A DNA stretch of 64,000 nt, from contig CM028335.1 in NCBI GenBank assembly GCA_016647705.1, positions 4,025,501 to 4,089,500 of the forward strand. The letters are read 5' to 3'. The notes under the pieces are model-generated. The model did no database searches, was not told where the DNA came from, and saw nothing but the letters and a program-made list of their open reading frames with translations. The stretch comes from Eucommia ulmoides. Taxonomy: Eukaryota; Streptophyta; Magnoliopsida; Garryales; Eucommiaceae. A program made the position numbers and the translations under genes. Below, piece by piece: positions 52,807 to 64,000 of this stretch (its first letter is position 1; each line of letters starts with the position of its first letter).

Positions 52807-54489
52807 TGTCACATCCCTCCCCGGGGGCCCCAATGCCCCAGGCCAAGCGCGACGATGATTTGACGTTACCTGACCAATCAACAAATACACACACAGACAT
52901 ACACACACATATATAAATACATGCACCGCTATGTTTTTTTTTTCCAAAAATATATTTACTCACTTCAAAATTTGGGAATAAATGTGTCCCAAATATTCAT
53001 AACAAAACCATAAAAAGGAAATTGAACCTTTCACGGTTCACACCTGTCCAGCCAACCCTCCAATACGACCCCACTTCCTAACTCTACCTAGTGTCAGTAG
53101 TGGACCCGTCTCTAACTGCAATACTTGAAATCAAATATTTTATTGGTGTATTGTCTTCATAATATAAAAATATTTTATGAATTAAGCATAATTATCAAAT
53201 ACCACTTTTCAAAATATAATATAATATAATATAATAGCGCACCAAGATGGAATAAAATTCTACTGCCATCATCACAATAAAATAATATATTTAAATCAAT
53301 CAATCCAAACATTTCGATATATAATAAAATACCGCACTCATATTTTTCTACTAACCATAAGATTATTTCACCTCACGATCGGGAGTTACGATGGTACCGT
53401 AACCTATACGATTGTGCCATCTAAGGTGGCTATCAATGTCAGGGCCATTCAATATCCCCAATGGCAGGGACAACCATCTGTAGGATTTGCACTCCTGACA
53501 GATCAACATGTATCTACCCTGCAAGACTTGCCTGACAGGTAACAACAAATGTCCACTCTGTACCACTTGCCTGACATGTAACAACATATATCCAGCCTGC
53601 AAGACTTGCCTGACAGGTAACAACATATCCACCCTATAGGAATTGCTTGACAGGTAATAACATATCAACATCTCGCAGAATATGTCCTCTTGACGAATAG
53701 ATAACTATGACATAGTCGGATAATAAAAACTACTTTCCACCTTTAAAACTTGCTCGATCCACATAAGTTATAAAACTATCAATTTTAATAAATATTTTCT
53801 TTTCACAATTTATTACGAAAATATAATTTAGAAATTCACATAGAAGACAGTACACTCATCTCGATTTTTGCGCCACTAGAAACACTATCGTCAAAATACT
53901 ACGCGGAAGGCGTCGCCTGTGAACCTAACAACCAAAGAGCCTAAACTAAGAATTTATTTAAAATAAATCTACTATGCAATGCGTGACCCTAAAATGCACC
54001 CTTTTCCATTTCCAATTTTGTTTTTTTTTAATTATACGAAATTATGGAATGCTTAATTTCTTATATTAATATTAACTGTACAAAAATTATTATAATAATG
54101 ATTATGAAAATTCTCTTGTTAGTAATTTAATTTGTAGAAAAATATTAATCGATTGTTAAAAATTTTATACTAAAAATTATCGTGTTAGTAAAATTTACAA
54201 TTTTTATTTTTTTAAGTTACAATTTTTGCAAATTTGATATATTTATACTTACTATATTTCTCGAACTCACGTGTATATTTTTGACACGTAACTATACATA
54301 TATACATGTCTGTATAGTTAGTCGCATAAATTAAACGTAATGTATACATATTATTTAACAATATATATTTATACACACACACATACACATATATATATAT
54401 GAAATTAAATGACACAATGTACCCCGTTATTTTCTAAATATTTTAAAATGCAATTAAAAATTATGCACATGCAAACATCGGGTCTTACA
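52807..54489 (-). repeat. LTR (5' in element orientation) of gypsy copy 2
   Basis: It starts TGTCACATCC and ends TCTTACA. The minisatellite lies at about 53505-53680. There is no MITE. Confidence 0.9.
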
Positions 54490-54839
54490 AGTAAAATAGG
54501 TAAATAAATAAAAATTAGGACTTTTTCGTAATAAGTACCGCATTTCATTGGATTATTTGTCGCAAAATAAAATTTGTGGTGCTATTTTTTAGATTTAGTC
54601 TTTTAAAGAGACTATTTGGTATTTTCCCCATAAAATTTTGATTTCACTTATTTTTCAGAATATTGGTAAGTCCAAAAAAAAAAAAAAAGAAAAAAAAAAA
54701 GAAGAAGAAGAAAGAAGAAGTAGTAGTTAGTTTTCCAATTTTTTATAAGTAGAAACGGATAAAATATAAGTTTTTAAAGCATGGTGAACAAAATGAAACC
54801 AGATCAAAGTTGAAGGGATAAAAGGCAATTAACCGTTGC

Positions 54840-54847
54840 TTATATAA
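54840..54847 (+). promoter_or_regulatory. TATA box of GST-D
   Basis: TTATATAA followed by TTCCTCTAAGAGGAAC, identical to GST-A. Confidence 0.65.
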
Positions 54848-54896
54848 TTCCTCTAAGAGGAACAAACAGAACCATCACCAAAAGTGTGAACCAAAA

Positions 54897-56039
54897 ATGG
54901 CTGAAGAACAGGTGAAGTTATTGGGTGTGTGGGCGAGTCCATTTAGCCGGAGAGTAGAAATTGCTCTCAAAATGAAGGGAATTAAATATGAATACATAGA
55001 AGAAGATCTATTCAATAGGAGTCCCTTCTTGCTTTAAGTTTAACCTTGTCCACAAGAAGATTCCGGTACTCTTACATAATAGGGTACTCTTACATAATGG
55101 GAAGCCAATCGTTGAGTCATTGGTTATTCTTGAATACGTCGATGAGACATGGAAAAAAGGCACTCCGATCTTGCCTGAAGATCCTTATGAGAGAGCCCAA
55201 GCACGTTTTTGGGCCAAATTCATTGACGAGAAGGTAAAATTACTAACGTTGTTCCCTAAAAAATAGTATTACATACTGAAATCTAAAAATTTTCTTTTTG
55301 TTCCCAAAAACATATTCTAGAAATTTCAGAACAAAATATAAGCATATTTTTTTTTTCTTTCCGCATATTTTTGTTACCACCGCTCCCAACTTTCGCAAAG
55401 CATAAATTGAAACTTATGGGATCACATTTTTTAATCCTTATTTCTGTTTCTATTCTGAGACAATCTAAAAAGGGTGGAACAAAAATAGAAATCTAGGAAA
55501 ATTTATGTTTTAGTCTTAAAAAATTATTCTGGACACAAGAACAAAACAAAAAAAAAAAAAGGTTTTTTTTTTTCCCCTTCAAAATTTTGCTTCTCTTCCT
55601 TCAAAACGGGAACAAAAATTTAATAACAGAAACAATAAAGAAACCCCCCTAAATGTCTTGCCTAAGTATTTTTTGTGTACCTTATTTTAGTTCTCGCTTC
55701 CGGTAAGAAACGCGTGTTTTAAAAAGGGGAGGAACAAGCGAAAGGCATTATTGAATTGAGCGAAGCATTACAGATTCTTGAAACCGAACTCATGGACAAG
55801 AAGAAGAAGTTTTTGGAGGAGACAACCCGGGGTTTGTAGACATTGTCGCCAATTTCTTAGCCTTTTGGTTGGAAATTATCCAAGAAGTGGCTGGATTTGA
55901 GGCTTTGACAAAAGGAAAACAGCCAAAGCTGTTCGAATGGATCGAAAAATACCTCAGCTGTAGCATTATTAGTGAAAATATGCCTGACAAAGACAAGTTC
56001 CGTACCTACTTTAAGGCTCGCTGTGCAAACTACTCCTAA
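54897..56039 (+). pseudogene. Tau-class glutathione S-transferase, GST-D (frame-disrupted copy of GST-A)
   Basis: Exon 1 is 54897-55233 and exon 2 is 55691-56039, with the same intron position and near-identical intron sequence as GST-A. The start [10 protein letters not shown] and Ser14 segment WASPFSRRV are intact, but the frame is broken several times. An extra T follows codon 46 (near 55034). An 18-bp direct duplication of GGTACTCTTACATAAT-type sequence lies at about 55064-55099. One G is missing from the G run near 55729, and one T from the T run near 55813. Lys41 is Arg. The intact C-terminal sequence (WIEKYLSCSIISENM) and splice sites show the loss is recent. The duplicated GST-A remains open, so this copy is probably redundant. 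Confidence 0.92.
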
Positions 56040-56211
56040 ATGAAAGCTTTATTTGAAAGTGGTTTTTTGCTTGTTTTTGTGCATGAAATTCTTGGTAAAT
56101 TTTAAGGCTTTCTGTTCCATGTATTGTAAGGTAAGGTTTAATGATGCGCGATGTAATAATATATAATAATGTGTTTGTTTATTTGGTAGTAGGTCTTACA
56201 TGTTTGTGTGT

Positions 56212-58613
56212 GTGACTGGCTAGATTGGTCTTTCTTAGTGGAGGTGCTTAAGAAATATGGTTTTTGTTCGGTCTTTATCAAAGCAGTTAGTAACCATTTC
56301 TAATTTCCTCCTTTTTCGGTAGTTTTTCAAGGGGTATATAAGAGTTGGTTTCAAGCGTCTCAAACAAGAGGATCCGATATCCCCTCTTCTTTTTATTCTT
56401 GTTCAGGAAGTTCTTAATGGGGGTATCTACAAAGTTATAGAGATTGGTAGAGTTCAACATTTTGTGACGAGAAGAGATTGCCCATTAATCTCTCATTTAA
56501 TGTTCGCTGATGATACTCTCATCTTCTGTAATAGTGGGTCACGTAGTATGAGAAATCTTATGAGGGTTTTAGAAGATTACCAAAGTGCTTTGGGTCAATT
56601 AATTAATTCGCCCAAAAGTAATTATTTTTTGCATACTAATTGCCCTCTTGTGCGAAAAATTGCTATTCATAACGTCACGGGTTTTCTTCAAGGTTCTTTA
56701 CCTTGCATCTATCTTGGCGTGCCATTAGCATATAGTCATCTCAAAGCGAGAGATTTTGGCACTTTAATTACTAAGGTGTCGAATAAAATTGAGTGGAAAT
56801 TGAAGCTTTTATCGAGCGGGGGTAAACTTATCCTTCTGAAACATGTGCTCTCTTCTTTTCCTCTCCACTTGTTAGCTTCGACTTGCGTTCATAATAGTGT
56901 TCTTAATGACTTGGAGAGACACTTTGCTAATTTATTTTGGAGGCAAAATGATCATGGCAACCAGAAGCATTGGATCTCATGGGATAAAATATGTCGAGAC
57001 ATCAAGGGAGGAAGGCTTAGTTTGAGGAAGCTTAAAGACATGAAAATTGCTTTCTCTTTAAAGCATATTTGGTCCTTACTAAATAGCGATTCGTTGTGGT
57101 GTCAGTTTATGCATTCTAAATATATGAAAGACCTCCATGTTTCCCTTTGGAAAGACTGTCTTGGTAGTTCGAAAATTTCGAAAGATATGATAGCAGCTAA
57201 GGAGTCTTTTCTAAAGATGTCTAGATGGAAAATCGGTGACGGATCGTCAACGAGTTTTTGGCACGATGATTGGGGTCTTAGAATTCTTGCAGCAGATCTT
57301 TTTCAAACTGAATGTCTTTATTCTGTTCATGATTACATACAGAGTGAGGAAGAGCTGTTGTCTAATCTTGAGCCTGAGCTACAGGATTTTTTACACAATT
57401 CTCTCCCTCTGTGTTCGTCAGAGTCTGATCGGCTTGTCTAGCTGCCAAACAAGAACGGTGATTTTTCCATTAAATCGATGTGGCGTGCAATAGTGGAGAA
57501 TGGTCATGTTGGGGGTTCTTTGAGATCTTTTTTCTCGGTGTTATGGGGTCACAAGCTTCCTTCAAAAATCAAAATATTTTTATAGAAACTTCTGCAGAAT
57601 CGTGTGGTGGTGGACTTGGTGTTGATGAAGATGGGCGTCAATTTTGCCTCGGGTAGTAGCTGCTGTGTGACCCGAGCCTAAGAAAATTTACAGCATCTTT
57701 TTGTGGAGAGCGAGGTGGCGACCAAAATTTGGCAAACTTTCAGTGCCTTTTTTAACATTCCTTGCTTGGATCAACCGTTATTACATACGCTCACTCTTCG
57801 GTGGACTAGGTTAAGAAATGGTTCTCAGTTTCATAATCTGGGACTGTTGCTCTCATCCTTAATCTGCTGGGAGATTTGGTTAAGTCGGAATAGATTTATT
57901 AATGACAAGGTGACCATGTCGCATGGTTAGGTCATGTTCAAAGTGCGGTCTTGGGTCTCTGCTCTTAATCTTCGGGTTCCGACTAAAATTGCTTCTTCTA
58001 CTTTTGGGATTCATTCTCCTTTGTTGTTCGATTGTCCTTTGAAAACAATCCAAGTTTGTCGTCCGATCTTTTGCGTTTGGACCCGTCCTCCAAAGGGATA
58101 CTTCAAGCTTAATGTAGATGGGGTGCTCAAAAGATCCACTTTGCATGCTTCTTGTGGAGGGGTTATTTGAGATCACAGAGGTAAGATGCTTTTTTCGTTC
58201 TCTTCTATTCTTTCGGTTCATTCGAGTTTTCTTGCAAAGTTACACAGTTTATTCATTTGTTTCAAAGGGCTCTCATTTTGGGTTTCCATCCACTTCTTGT
58301 GAAAAGTGATTCACTGGCGCTTATGCGCTTCAAGAAGGATTGTCCAGTTTGGTCGGTGTCGATTTTTTGGAATACCATTAAATTTTTCCTTTTATCTTTT
58401 AATATTTCCATTTCTTACATATATCGTGAATGTAACTTTGTGGTAGACTGTGTAACCGATGTCACTATTAGTAGTGTTATTTTCTTTCATTCCGAGAGTT
58501 CTTTACCTCCTTCCGTTAGTTCGTTCTTACGGGAGGATCGTCAGGGGTTTCCTCATCTCAGGATATAATCCTTCTTTTTTCATTATTTATTAATTTATTT
58601 AAGCAAAAAAAAA
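56212..58613 (+). mobile_element. LINE (plant L1-like non-LTR retrotransposon), 5'-truncated
   Basis: The sequence enters inside the reverse transcriptase (DW..FLVEVLKKYGF, EDPISPLLFILVQEVLNGG) and includes the catalytic FADD (56503-56514). It continues through the zf-RVT region (HKLPSKIKIF near 57550-57580) and an RNase H trace (PKGYFKLNVDG near 58090). It ends in a poly-A tail (58604-58613). No endonuclease domain is present. The longest open stretch is 56464-57441; later in-frame stops include TAG at 57439 and others near 57583, 57679 and 58168, with a frame change near 56345. It sits in the 3' flank of GST-D, where block 1 has 12535-13110. Confidence 0.9.
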
Positions 58614-58690
58614 ATGATGACGAGAATACCAAGAGACAAATTGCAAAACAGACTAACCACGTAGAGTAAAGTATAATTAATCATTTTCCT
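58614..58690. mobile_element. Right-half remnant of the Mutator-type MITE
   Basis: TGATGACGAGAATACC, GACTAACCACGTAGAG and TAAAGTATAATTAATC match 13108-13185, and TTTTCCTTA follows as in block 1. The left half is missing and the LINE poly-A abuts it. Confidence 0.8.
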
Positions 58691-59029
58691 TAGTTTATCA
58701 TTTTGGCTATATAATAGAGTCTAGAGCTCTATTTTATAATAACAATAAAATAAAGTTATTCTCTTTCTCTCCTATATTTTTTCAATATCGAGAGCCTAAA
58801 AGAAAAGGGGGGAAAAACTAATTGCCGCCCCTGCCCTGTCTGTGCAGCTGGTAGCCCTGCCCCTGCACTGTGCCCTAGACTAGCCATAATCATTGGTGAC
58901 TCCTTGCTCTTGCAACACTGCAACCAACGCCGATCCACTAGTCTCCGCAAAGAAACCCTAGTCACCTATAAGATCCACTAGCATCTTAGAGACTTGCGCA
59001 CATCCACTGGTGCCCTACAACCCTAGCCG

Positions 59030-60700
59030 CCCCTAAACAATGGTATATTTATGATGCCTCTTGTCAAAGTAACTAAGTGTCTGATTACGTCGATTGTATT
59101 TTTTTTCTAGATTTTCGATAGTTATTTTCATTTGTCTCAGTCAAATTCTTCTGACATACTGTATTATTGGAACTCATGACTACTGCAAAGAAATTAGATA
59201 TTCCATCGGATGTTCACCCAAATCTCTCTCGTGAACCCAATAACTCGAAGCAACTTGATACCAGTGTATTGTTGAATGGGAAAAACTTCTATGATCGATT
59301 GTGCTCAATTTTCCTCTACCTTAATAAGAAACGCAAGACCAGATAGAGCTTGGGAATTGAGTCAAAACCCGAAATCACTCATCCCAATTTTATCGGATAC
59401 GGATACTTGTGTAATCTTGGATTGACTGTTCAATTCTATGGAGTAAGATATCTATAATATGTTCATGTACTATAAGACAGTTTATGGCCTGTTGACTGAT
59501 TTGGTCAAATTATATGCCCATGTTAAATCTTCGAGCTTTATCGTGAGATCTCACATGCCTTTCAGGCATCGTTGGGCAATAAATTGCAGATTACTTGGGT
59601 GCCTTAAGACCACACGACAGGATCTTTGTCCCACATACCACATCGTGATGGGTTTATATCCAGCACTCAGGATTCTGCCATGTTTTGTTTTTGCCAAACT
59701 AACAAAGGCATTATCTTTTTTATTGTATGTCGACGACATGATCATTATATACATGGGATGATCTACGTAGTATTGAAGAAGTCAAAAAAATTTCTTAGTG
59801 ACCAATTTGAGATTAAAGATCTTGACTTACTTACCTATTTCTTTGGTCTTGAAGTTTGATTAGATTCAAATGGCTACTTTCTTTCTCAGGATTCTCAGGA
59901 TAAATACGCATATGATCTGATTTTCAAGATTGGCATCACAAACTCCACCACTGTCAACATTCTTCTAGAGTCGAATATGAGACTTACTCCACAAGATGGC
60001 TCCCCCGACCCTACTGGGGATCACTCTTATTGCCAATTAGTTGGAAGTTTAGTATACTTTCATTGTTACTCGCCTAGGCATTGCCTATGTTGTCCATTAA
60101 GTTAACTAATTCCTGTCCACTCCTTAAACCACTCACTACACGATTATCCTTTGTATTATTCGGTATGTCAAAGGTACCTTGTTTCACGGATTTTATTTCT
60201 TATCCCAGTCTACTCCCACCTTACAAGTTTATTCTGACGTATGTCGACTGGGCCAACCATCCCATTGACAATCCTTCTACTAGTGGTTACTATTTTTTCT
60301 TGGGCAACTCCTCATTTCTTTGCACAATAAGATTGTCTACACTAGTACTGAAACTGAGTATCCTGTCACTTAATCCATCACCAAACTCTCCTAAAACTGC
60401 TCATCTCCACTTTATCAGTTTTGCCGATCATACAACAGACGTTTTCACCAAGGTACGTCCACCCAGATGCTTTCACACTTTTTTTTTTCAAACTCAAGTT
60501 CACGTTTGCGTTACCGCCTTAAGTTTGAAGAGGGATGTTAATGAATATATGTATGTGGGCCTCGGCCATAGGTCAAACTCTAATCCCTCTAGGGTAAACC
60601 CTAGTCATGGACCTTATGTCTGTATAATTGTACATTCAAATATATCAGTACAATTGTCTCATATTTTCTATGGATATTCTGCATCTTAATTATTCTAACA
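59030..60700 (+). mobile_element. Ty1/copia remnant (block 2 copy)
   Basis: This is the counterpart of 13610-20554 without the inner insertion. Traces include ATAKKLDIPSD near 59180, [19 protein letters not shown] near 59800-59860, an RNase H trace near 60220-60320, a purine tract, and a complete 3' LTR at 60536-60700 (TGTTAATG to TTCTAACA, 165 bp). It is a fossil with many breaks. Confidence 0.8.
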
Positions 60701-61045
60701 ATAAGAACAAAATTTGTTTATTTATGTGGAAAACAAAACAGAAAATAAATTTGACTACGGAAATTCCAAAAAACACCCAGTGTTGTTAGTATTTCTCCCG
60801 TCAGCTTTTTTTGATACTACCAATATCATTTCCATAATTTAATCAGTTAATTGACACCTCAACCAAGAGTTGATAGAAACAACCTTACTATCAACTAAGA
60901 TAAATGGATGAGATCATCTTGTAGGTAATCAACAAATAATCAAAGTCTCTCTTTTGAATTTGACCATACTTTCCAGTTGCGTAAGCTCTCCAAGAAGAGA
61001 CAAATAGAGAACCATCGAAAACAGATAGGGAGAAGTTTCATAATA
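60701..61045 (+). pseudogene. GST upstream remnant (coding part lost), second case
   Basis: Near-identical to 20555-20920 upstream of GST-B, down to GAACCATCGAAAACAGATAG and AGAAGTTTCATAATAA just before the start codon. A long poly-A/GA tract (61045-61086) then replaces the coding region. A GST-B-like gene was therefore once here or was cut off when the block was copied. The TATA segment present in GST-B is also missing. Confidence 0.8.
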
Positions 61046-61046
61046 A

Positions 61047-61083
<37 letters not shown>

Positions 61084-61262
61084 AAAGCAAGGAAAAATTT
61101 TGAGTGCTCCCATTTGTTAAACAACACAATTTTCTAAGAACCATAATTTTTGGACTTATTCTAAAAGTATCATTATGTTTAGTCTTTCTAGATTACCCTT
61201 CAATAATTATAAAATTTACAAAAATGTTATTTTGACCATTTTTTCTTAAAACTACTAAAATT

Positions 61263-61302
<40 letters not shown>

Positions 61303-61730
61303 CACTTAATTTTGTTTTTTAATAAAAATTTTAATTAATTTTTTTTTTCAATTTGTTTTTTCTAAAATATCATGAATACCCTGATTATTTTTTACTTAAT
61401 TTTATTTGAATTTGTTTATTAATTCCACCAAAATTTAATTTTTAATAAAAAATTATTGAAATTTATTTTTTATTCAAAATATATAACATTTTTAAGTGGA
61501 TATCCACCTAAAGTAATCTAATTGGATATCTACTAAAAATACTCAAAATAAAAATTACTATGAAACCAATAAAAAATTCACACATTATGCTCTCCCAATT
61601 GATTTTAATAACTCCTTGGTGTATTTCGTTTGGTTTATAAATATTCCTTATTTGATTTGTTTTATTTGAAATCCAAGAAAGAAATTCAACTCTCCCATCA
61701 TGCTCATTTCAAATTTCAAATATCTTTATT
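61046..61730. other. AT-rich spacer
   Basis: Poly-A tract, (TA)n at 61264-61299, and otherwise very AT-rich sequence without a supported gene or clear repeat boundary. Confidence 0.55.
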
Positions 61731-64000
61731 TGCAATCCTCATTAGCAGATCCAAAAATAATATCATCAACATACACTTGTACTAATAGGATATCAGAATC
61801 AGTTTACTTCATAAAAAGTGTTATATCACAAATACCCATTCGAAAACCATTTTTGATCTAATATCGGCTAAGTCTCTCATACCAAACTCTAGGAGCTTAT
61901 TTGAGCCCATACAAAGTCTTGCAAAGTTTAAATACGTGATCGAAAAATTTATCACTTTCAAATCCCGGGGGTTTTTCCACATAAACTTCTTCTGCTAGAA
62001 AACCATTTAGAAATGCACTATTTACATCCATTTGATATAACTTAAAATTATGTTGACATGCAAAAGCGAGTAGCATTCTAATTGCTTCTAGTCTAGAAAC
62101 ATGAGCATAAGTTTCATTATAATCAATTCATTCATCTTAATTATAGCCTTGTGCTACTAATCTTGCTTTATTTCTAATTACCATAACAGATTCATCATTT
62201 TTATTTCTAAAAACACATTTAGTACCAATAACTGGATGAAAATCCGGTCTCAGAATAAGACACCATACTTTGTTCTGCTCAAATTGAACTAACTCATCTT
62301 GCATTGCGAAAATTCAAGATTCATCAGTTAATACCTCATCTATATTTTTAGGCTCAATTTGAGATAAGAAAGCAAGATTAATTATATCCTTAAGAGAAGA
62401 ACGAGTACTTACATTTCTTTCGAAATTACCGATGATTTTTTTTACCGAATGTCCCGGTACTGTCTTTATAACTCTTGGAAAAATCGAATTTTTTTTCCTA
62501 GGTTCCTCCTCTTGTTGGGACTCCTTAGGTACATTATCACCTTGGTTTTGATTATTTGAAATATCTGCATCATCATCATCCAAAACCTTTCTCAACAAGA
62601 ATGGATCAGCTTCCTCAAAAATAACATGCATAGTTTTTTCTACTATTAACGTATGTTTATTATAAACTCTATAAGCCTTACTGTTAGTAGTATATCCAAG
62701 GAAAATCCTATAATTTGATTTAGCATCAAATTTACCAAGATTATCCTTGTCATTCAAAATAAAACACTTACATCTAAATACTTTAAAATAGGAAATATTA
62801 GGAGTCTTACCATTCCAGATTTCATATAGGATTTTATTAAACCCTCTACGAATCGATACCCAATGCACTACGTGGCAAGCTGTACTTAATGCTTCGGCGC
62901 AGAAGTAGGTTGGTAAGTGATTTTCATTAAGCATCGTTCTGGCCATCTCTTAAAGCGTCCTATTCTTCCTTTCCACTACACCATTTTGCTGCGGTGATCT
63001 TGCTGCAGAAAAGTTATGAGCATAACCATGCTCATCCCAGTAACTTACCATATCATCATTCTTAAACTCTCTTCATCTGTCACTTCGAATGTTAATAATG
63101 GAACATTGCTTCTTATTTTGAACACGTTTACAAAATTTAGCAAGAACAGAAGCAACCTCACTTTTCTTAGCTAGAAAAATACCCAGGTAAGTCTGGAATA
63201 ATCATCAACAATAGAAAATGCATAAAACTTACTACCAAAACTAGGAACATAATTAGACCCAAACAAATCAAGATGCAATAATTCAAGACATCTAGACGTG
63301 GACGTGTGCATTTTTTTCTTAAATGGTGATCTAACCTATTTGCTTAATTGACATGTATCACATACTTTATCTTTCACAAATTTCAAATCAGGTAGGCCAC
63401 ATACGAGACTCTTCTTAGATAAATTAAAGATTAATTCCATACTAGCATACTCAAGTCTTCTATGCCATAACCAACTATTCTCAGATAAAACATTCAAACA
63501 AGATAAATTTTGAGAATTGAAATCATCAAATGAGCATAAATAAACATGTTCAAATCGTGATGCAACTAGCAAGATACTACTATCATGACTATTCTTAATA
63601 ATGCACATATCATGATCAAATATAACATTATAGCCCTTGTCACATAGTTGACTAATACTAAGCAAATTATGTTTAAATCCATCAATTAGTAACGCATCTT
63701 TAATAATAGTAGTACCATTACCAATGTTACCTATATCGATAATTTTACCCTTTGGGTTGTTTCCAAAAGTCACATGACCTCCATCTTTAGGTGTCAAATA
63801 TGTAAATTTTTCTTTGTCTCCCGTCATGTGTCAAGAATAACCATTATCTAGGAACCATTTGTCCTTACTTGTTGAACCTTTTAGAATAACCGGGAAGGAG
63901 TACCTCAAATAGTTCCTATGTGGTACCTAGCCTAAGTGGGTCTGATCATGTTAGTCGGGACAATTTTAGTTCCTTTTGGAACCCAAACTTATCTACAGTT
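61731..64000 (-). mobile_element. Ty1/copia element (SIRE-like), partial, runs off the window
   Basis: The minus strand gives, from the right edge leftwards, protease-side and pre-integrase sequence (63336-63827: GFKHNLLSISQLCDKGYNV, then WLWHRRLEYASM), integrase (62314-63330: a C-terminal region with LPTYFCAEALSTACHV and FRCKCFILNDKDNLGKFD), and the start of RT up to VYVDDIIFGS near 61749-61780. The sequence then changes, so the rest of RT, RNase H and the 3' LTR are absent. The YVDDIIFGS form and the FDAKS-hinge suggest the SIRE or a related branch. It is broken in several places. Confidence 0.8.

Larger units (their letters stand above)
43982..54489 (-). mobile_element. Ty3/gypsy chromovirus-like LTR retrotransposon, copy 2 (degraded, with nested insertions)
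   Basis: This is the same insertion as 527-10814, carried in the duplicated block. Flanks are GGTAA (43977-43981) and AGTAA (54490-54494). LTRs lie at 43982-46822 and 52807-54489, with a Met-tRNA primer site at 52790-52801. Parts on the minus strand are chromodomain-like tail (46946-47242), integrase (47252-48433), RNase H and RT (48430-49750, with [12 protein letters not shown] and [15 protein letters not shown]), protease (50950-51321), zinc knuckle (51419-51660) and gag (51850-52545). More of the polymerase survives than in copy 1. It is broken in several places. Confidence 0.9.
43455..61045 (+). repeat. Second copy of the block at 1-20920 (large segmental duplication)
   Basis: Collinear homology joins 43455-61045 to 1-20920: ATX-like fragment, gypsy with the same MITE and nested LTR, GST-D/GST-A, MITE, copia remnant and GST-B upstream region. 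Differences are the copia insertion at 15210-20490 (block 1 only) and the LINE at 56212-58613 (block 2 only). Block 1 probably starts upstream of the window. Confidence 0.9.

Overview
The window is nuclear DNA of a flowering plant, most likely a woody or otherwise repeat-rich eudicot. It is AT-rich, its host genes have GT-AG introns, and the transposons are typical of angiosperms. The host content is a tandem array of tau-class glutathione S-transferase (GSTU) genes, all on the + strand. Each has two exons, with one phase-0 intron after residue 106. Almost everything else is transposon, much of it nested. No rRNA, tRNA or CRISPR array was seen.

GST array: GST-A (11218-12358) and GST-C (39101-40233) are open and encode 222 residues each. 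GST-B (20923-22037) is complete except for one TGA at codon 79. GST-D (54897-56039) is a near-copy of GST-A with several frame disruptions. Two further units survive only as upstream remnants (42498-42695 and 60701-61045).

Layout: 1-526 gene fragment resembling the N-terminus of ATX3/4/5-type histone methyltransferases; 527-10814 Ty3/gypsy chromovirus on the - strand, containing a nested ~2.1 kb LTR and a MITE; 11.1-12.4 kb GST-A; 12924-13185 Mutator-type MITE; 13.6-20.55 kb Ty1/copia remnant with a second copia element (15210-20490) inside its 3' LTR; 20.7-22.1 kb GST-B; 22.6-26.8 kb element encoding a 'putative gypsy-type transposon' domain plus coiled-coil proteins; 27.0-31.1 kb copia remnant with another nested ~2 kb LTR; 31.1-32.2 kb Tat-like gypsy remnant; 33.4-38.6 kb Mutator-like transposon (MULE) with a decayed transposase and an intact antisense GRF zinc-finger ORF; 38.9-40.3 kb GST-C; 41049-42372 non-autonomous hAT element; 43.45-61.05 kb a second copy of the 1-20.9 kb block (ATX-like fragment, gypsy, GST-D, copia remnant, GST upstream remnant) carrying its own LINE; 61.7-64.0 kb another copia element running off the end.

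History readable from junctions: the gypsy element, its nested LTR, its MITE and the copia remnant sit at the same sites in both blocks, so they predate the block duplication. The copia element at 15210-20490 (block 1 only) and the LINE at 56212-58613 (block 2 only) came after it. The GST genes expanded by tandem duplication while transposons filled the spacers, and individual copies then decayed at different rates.
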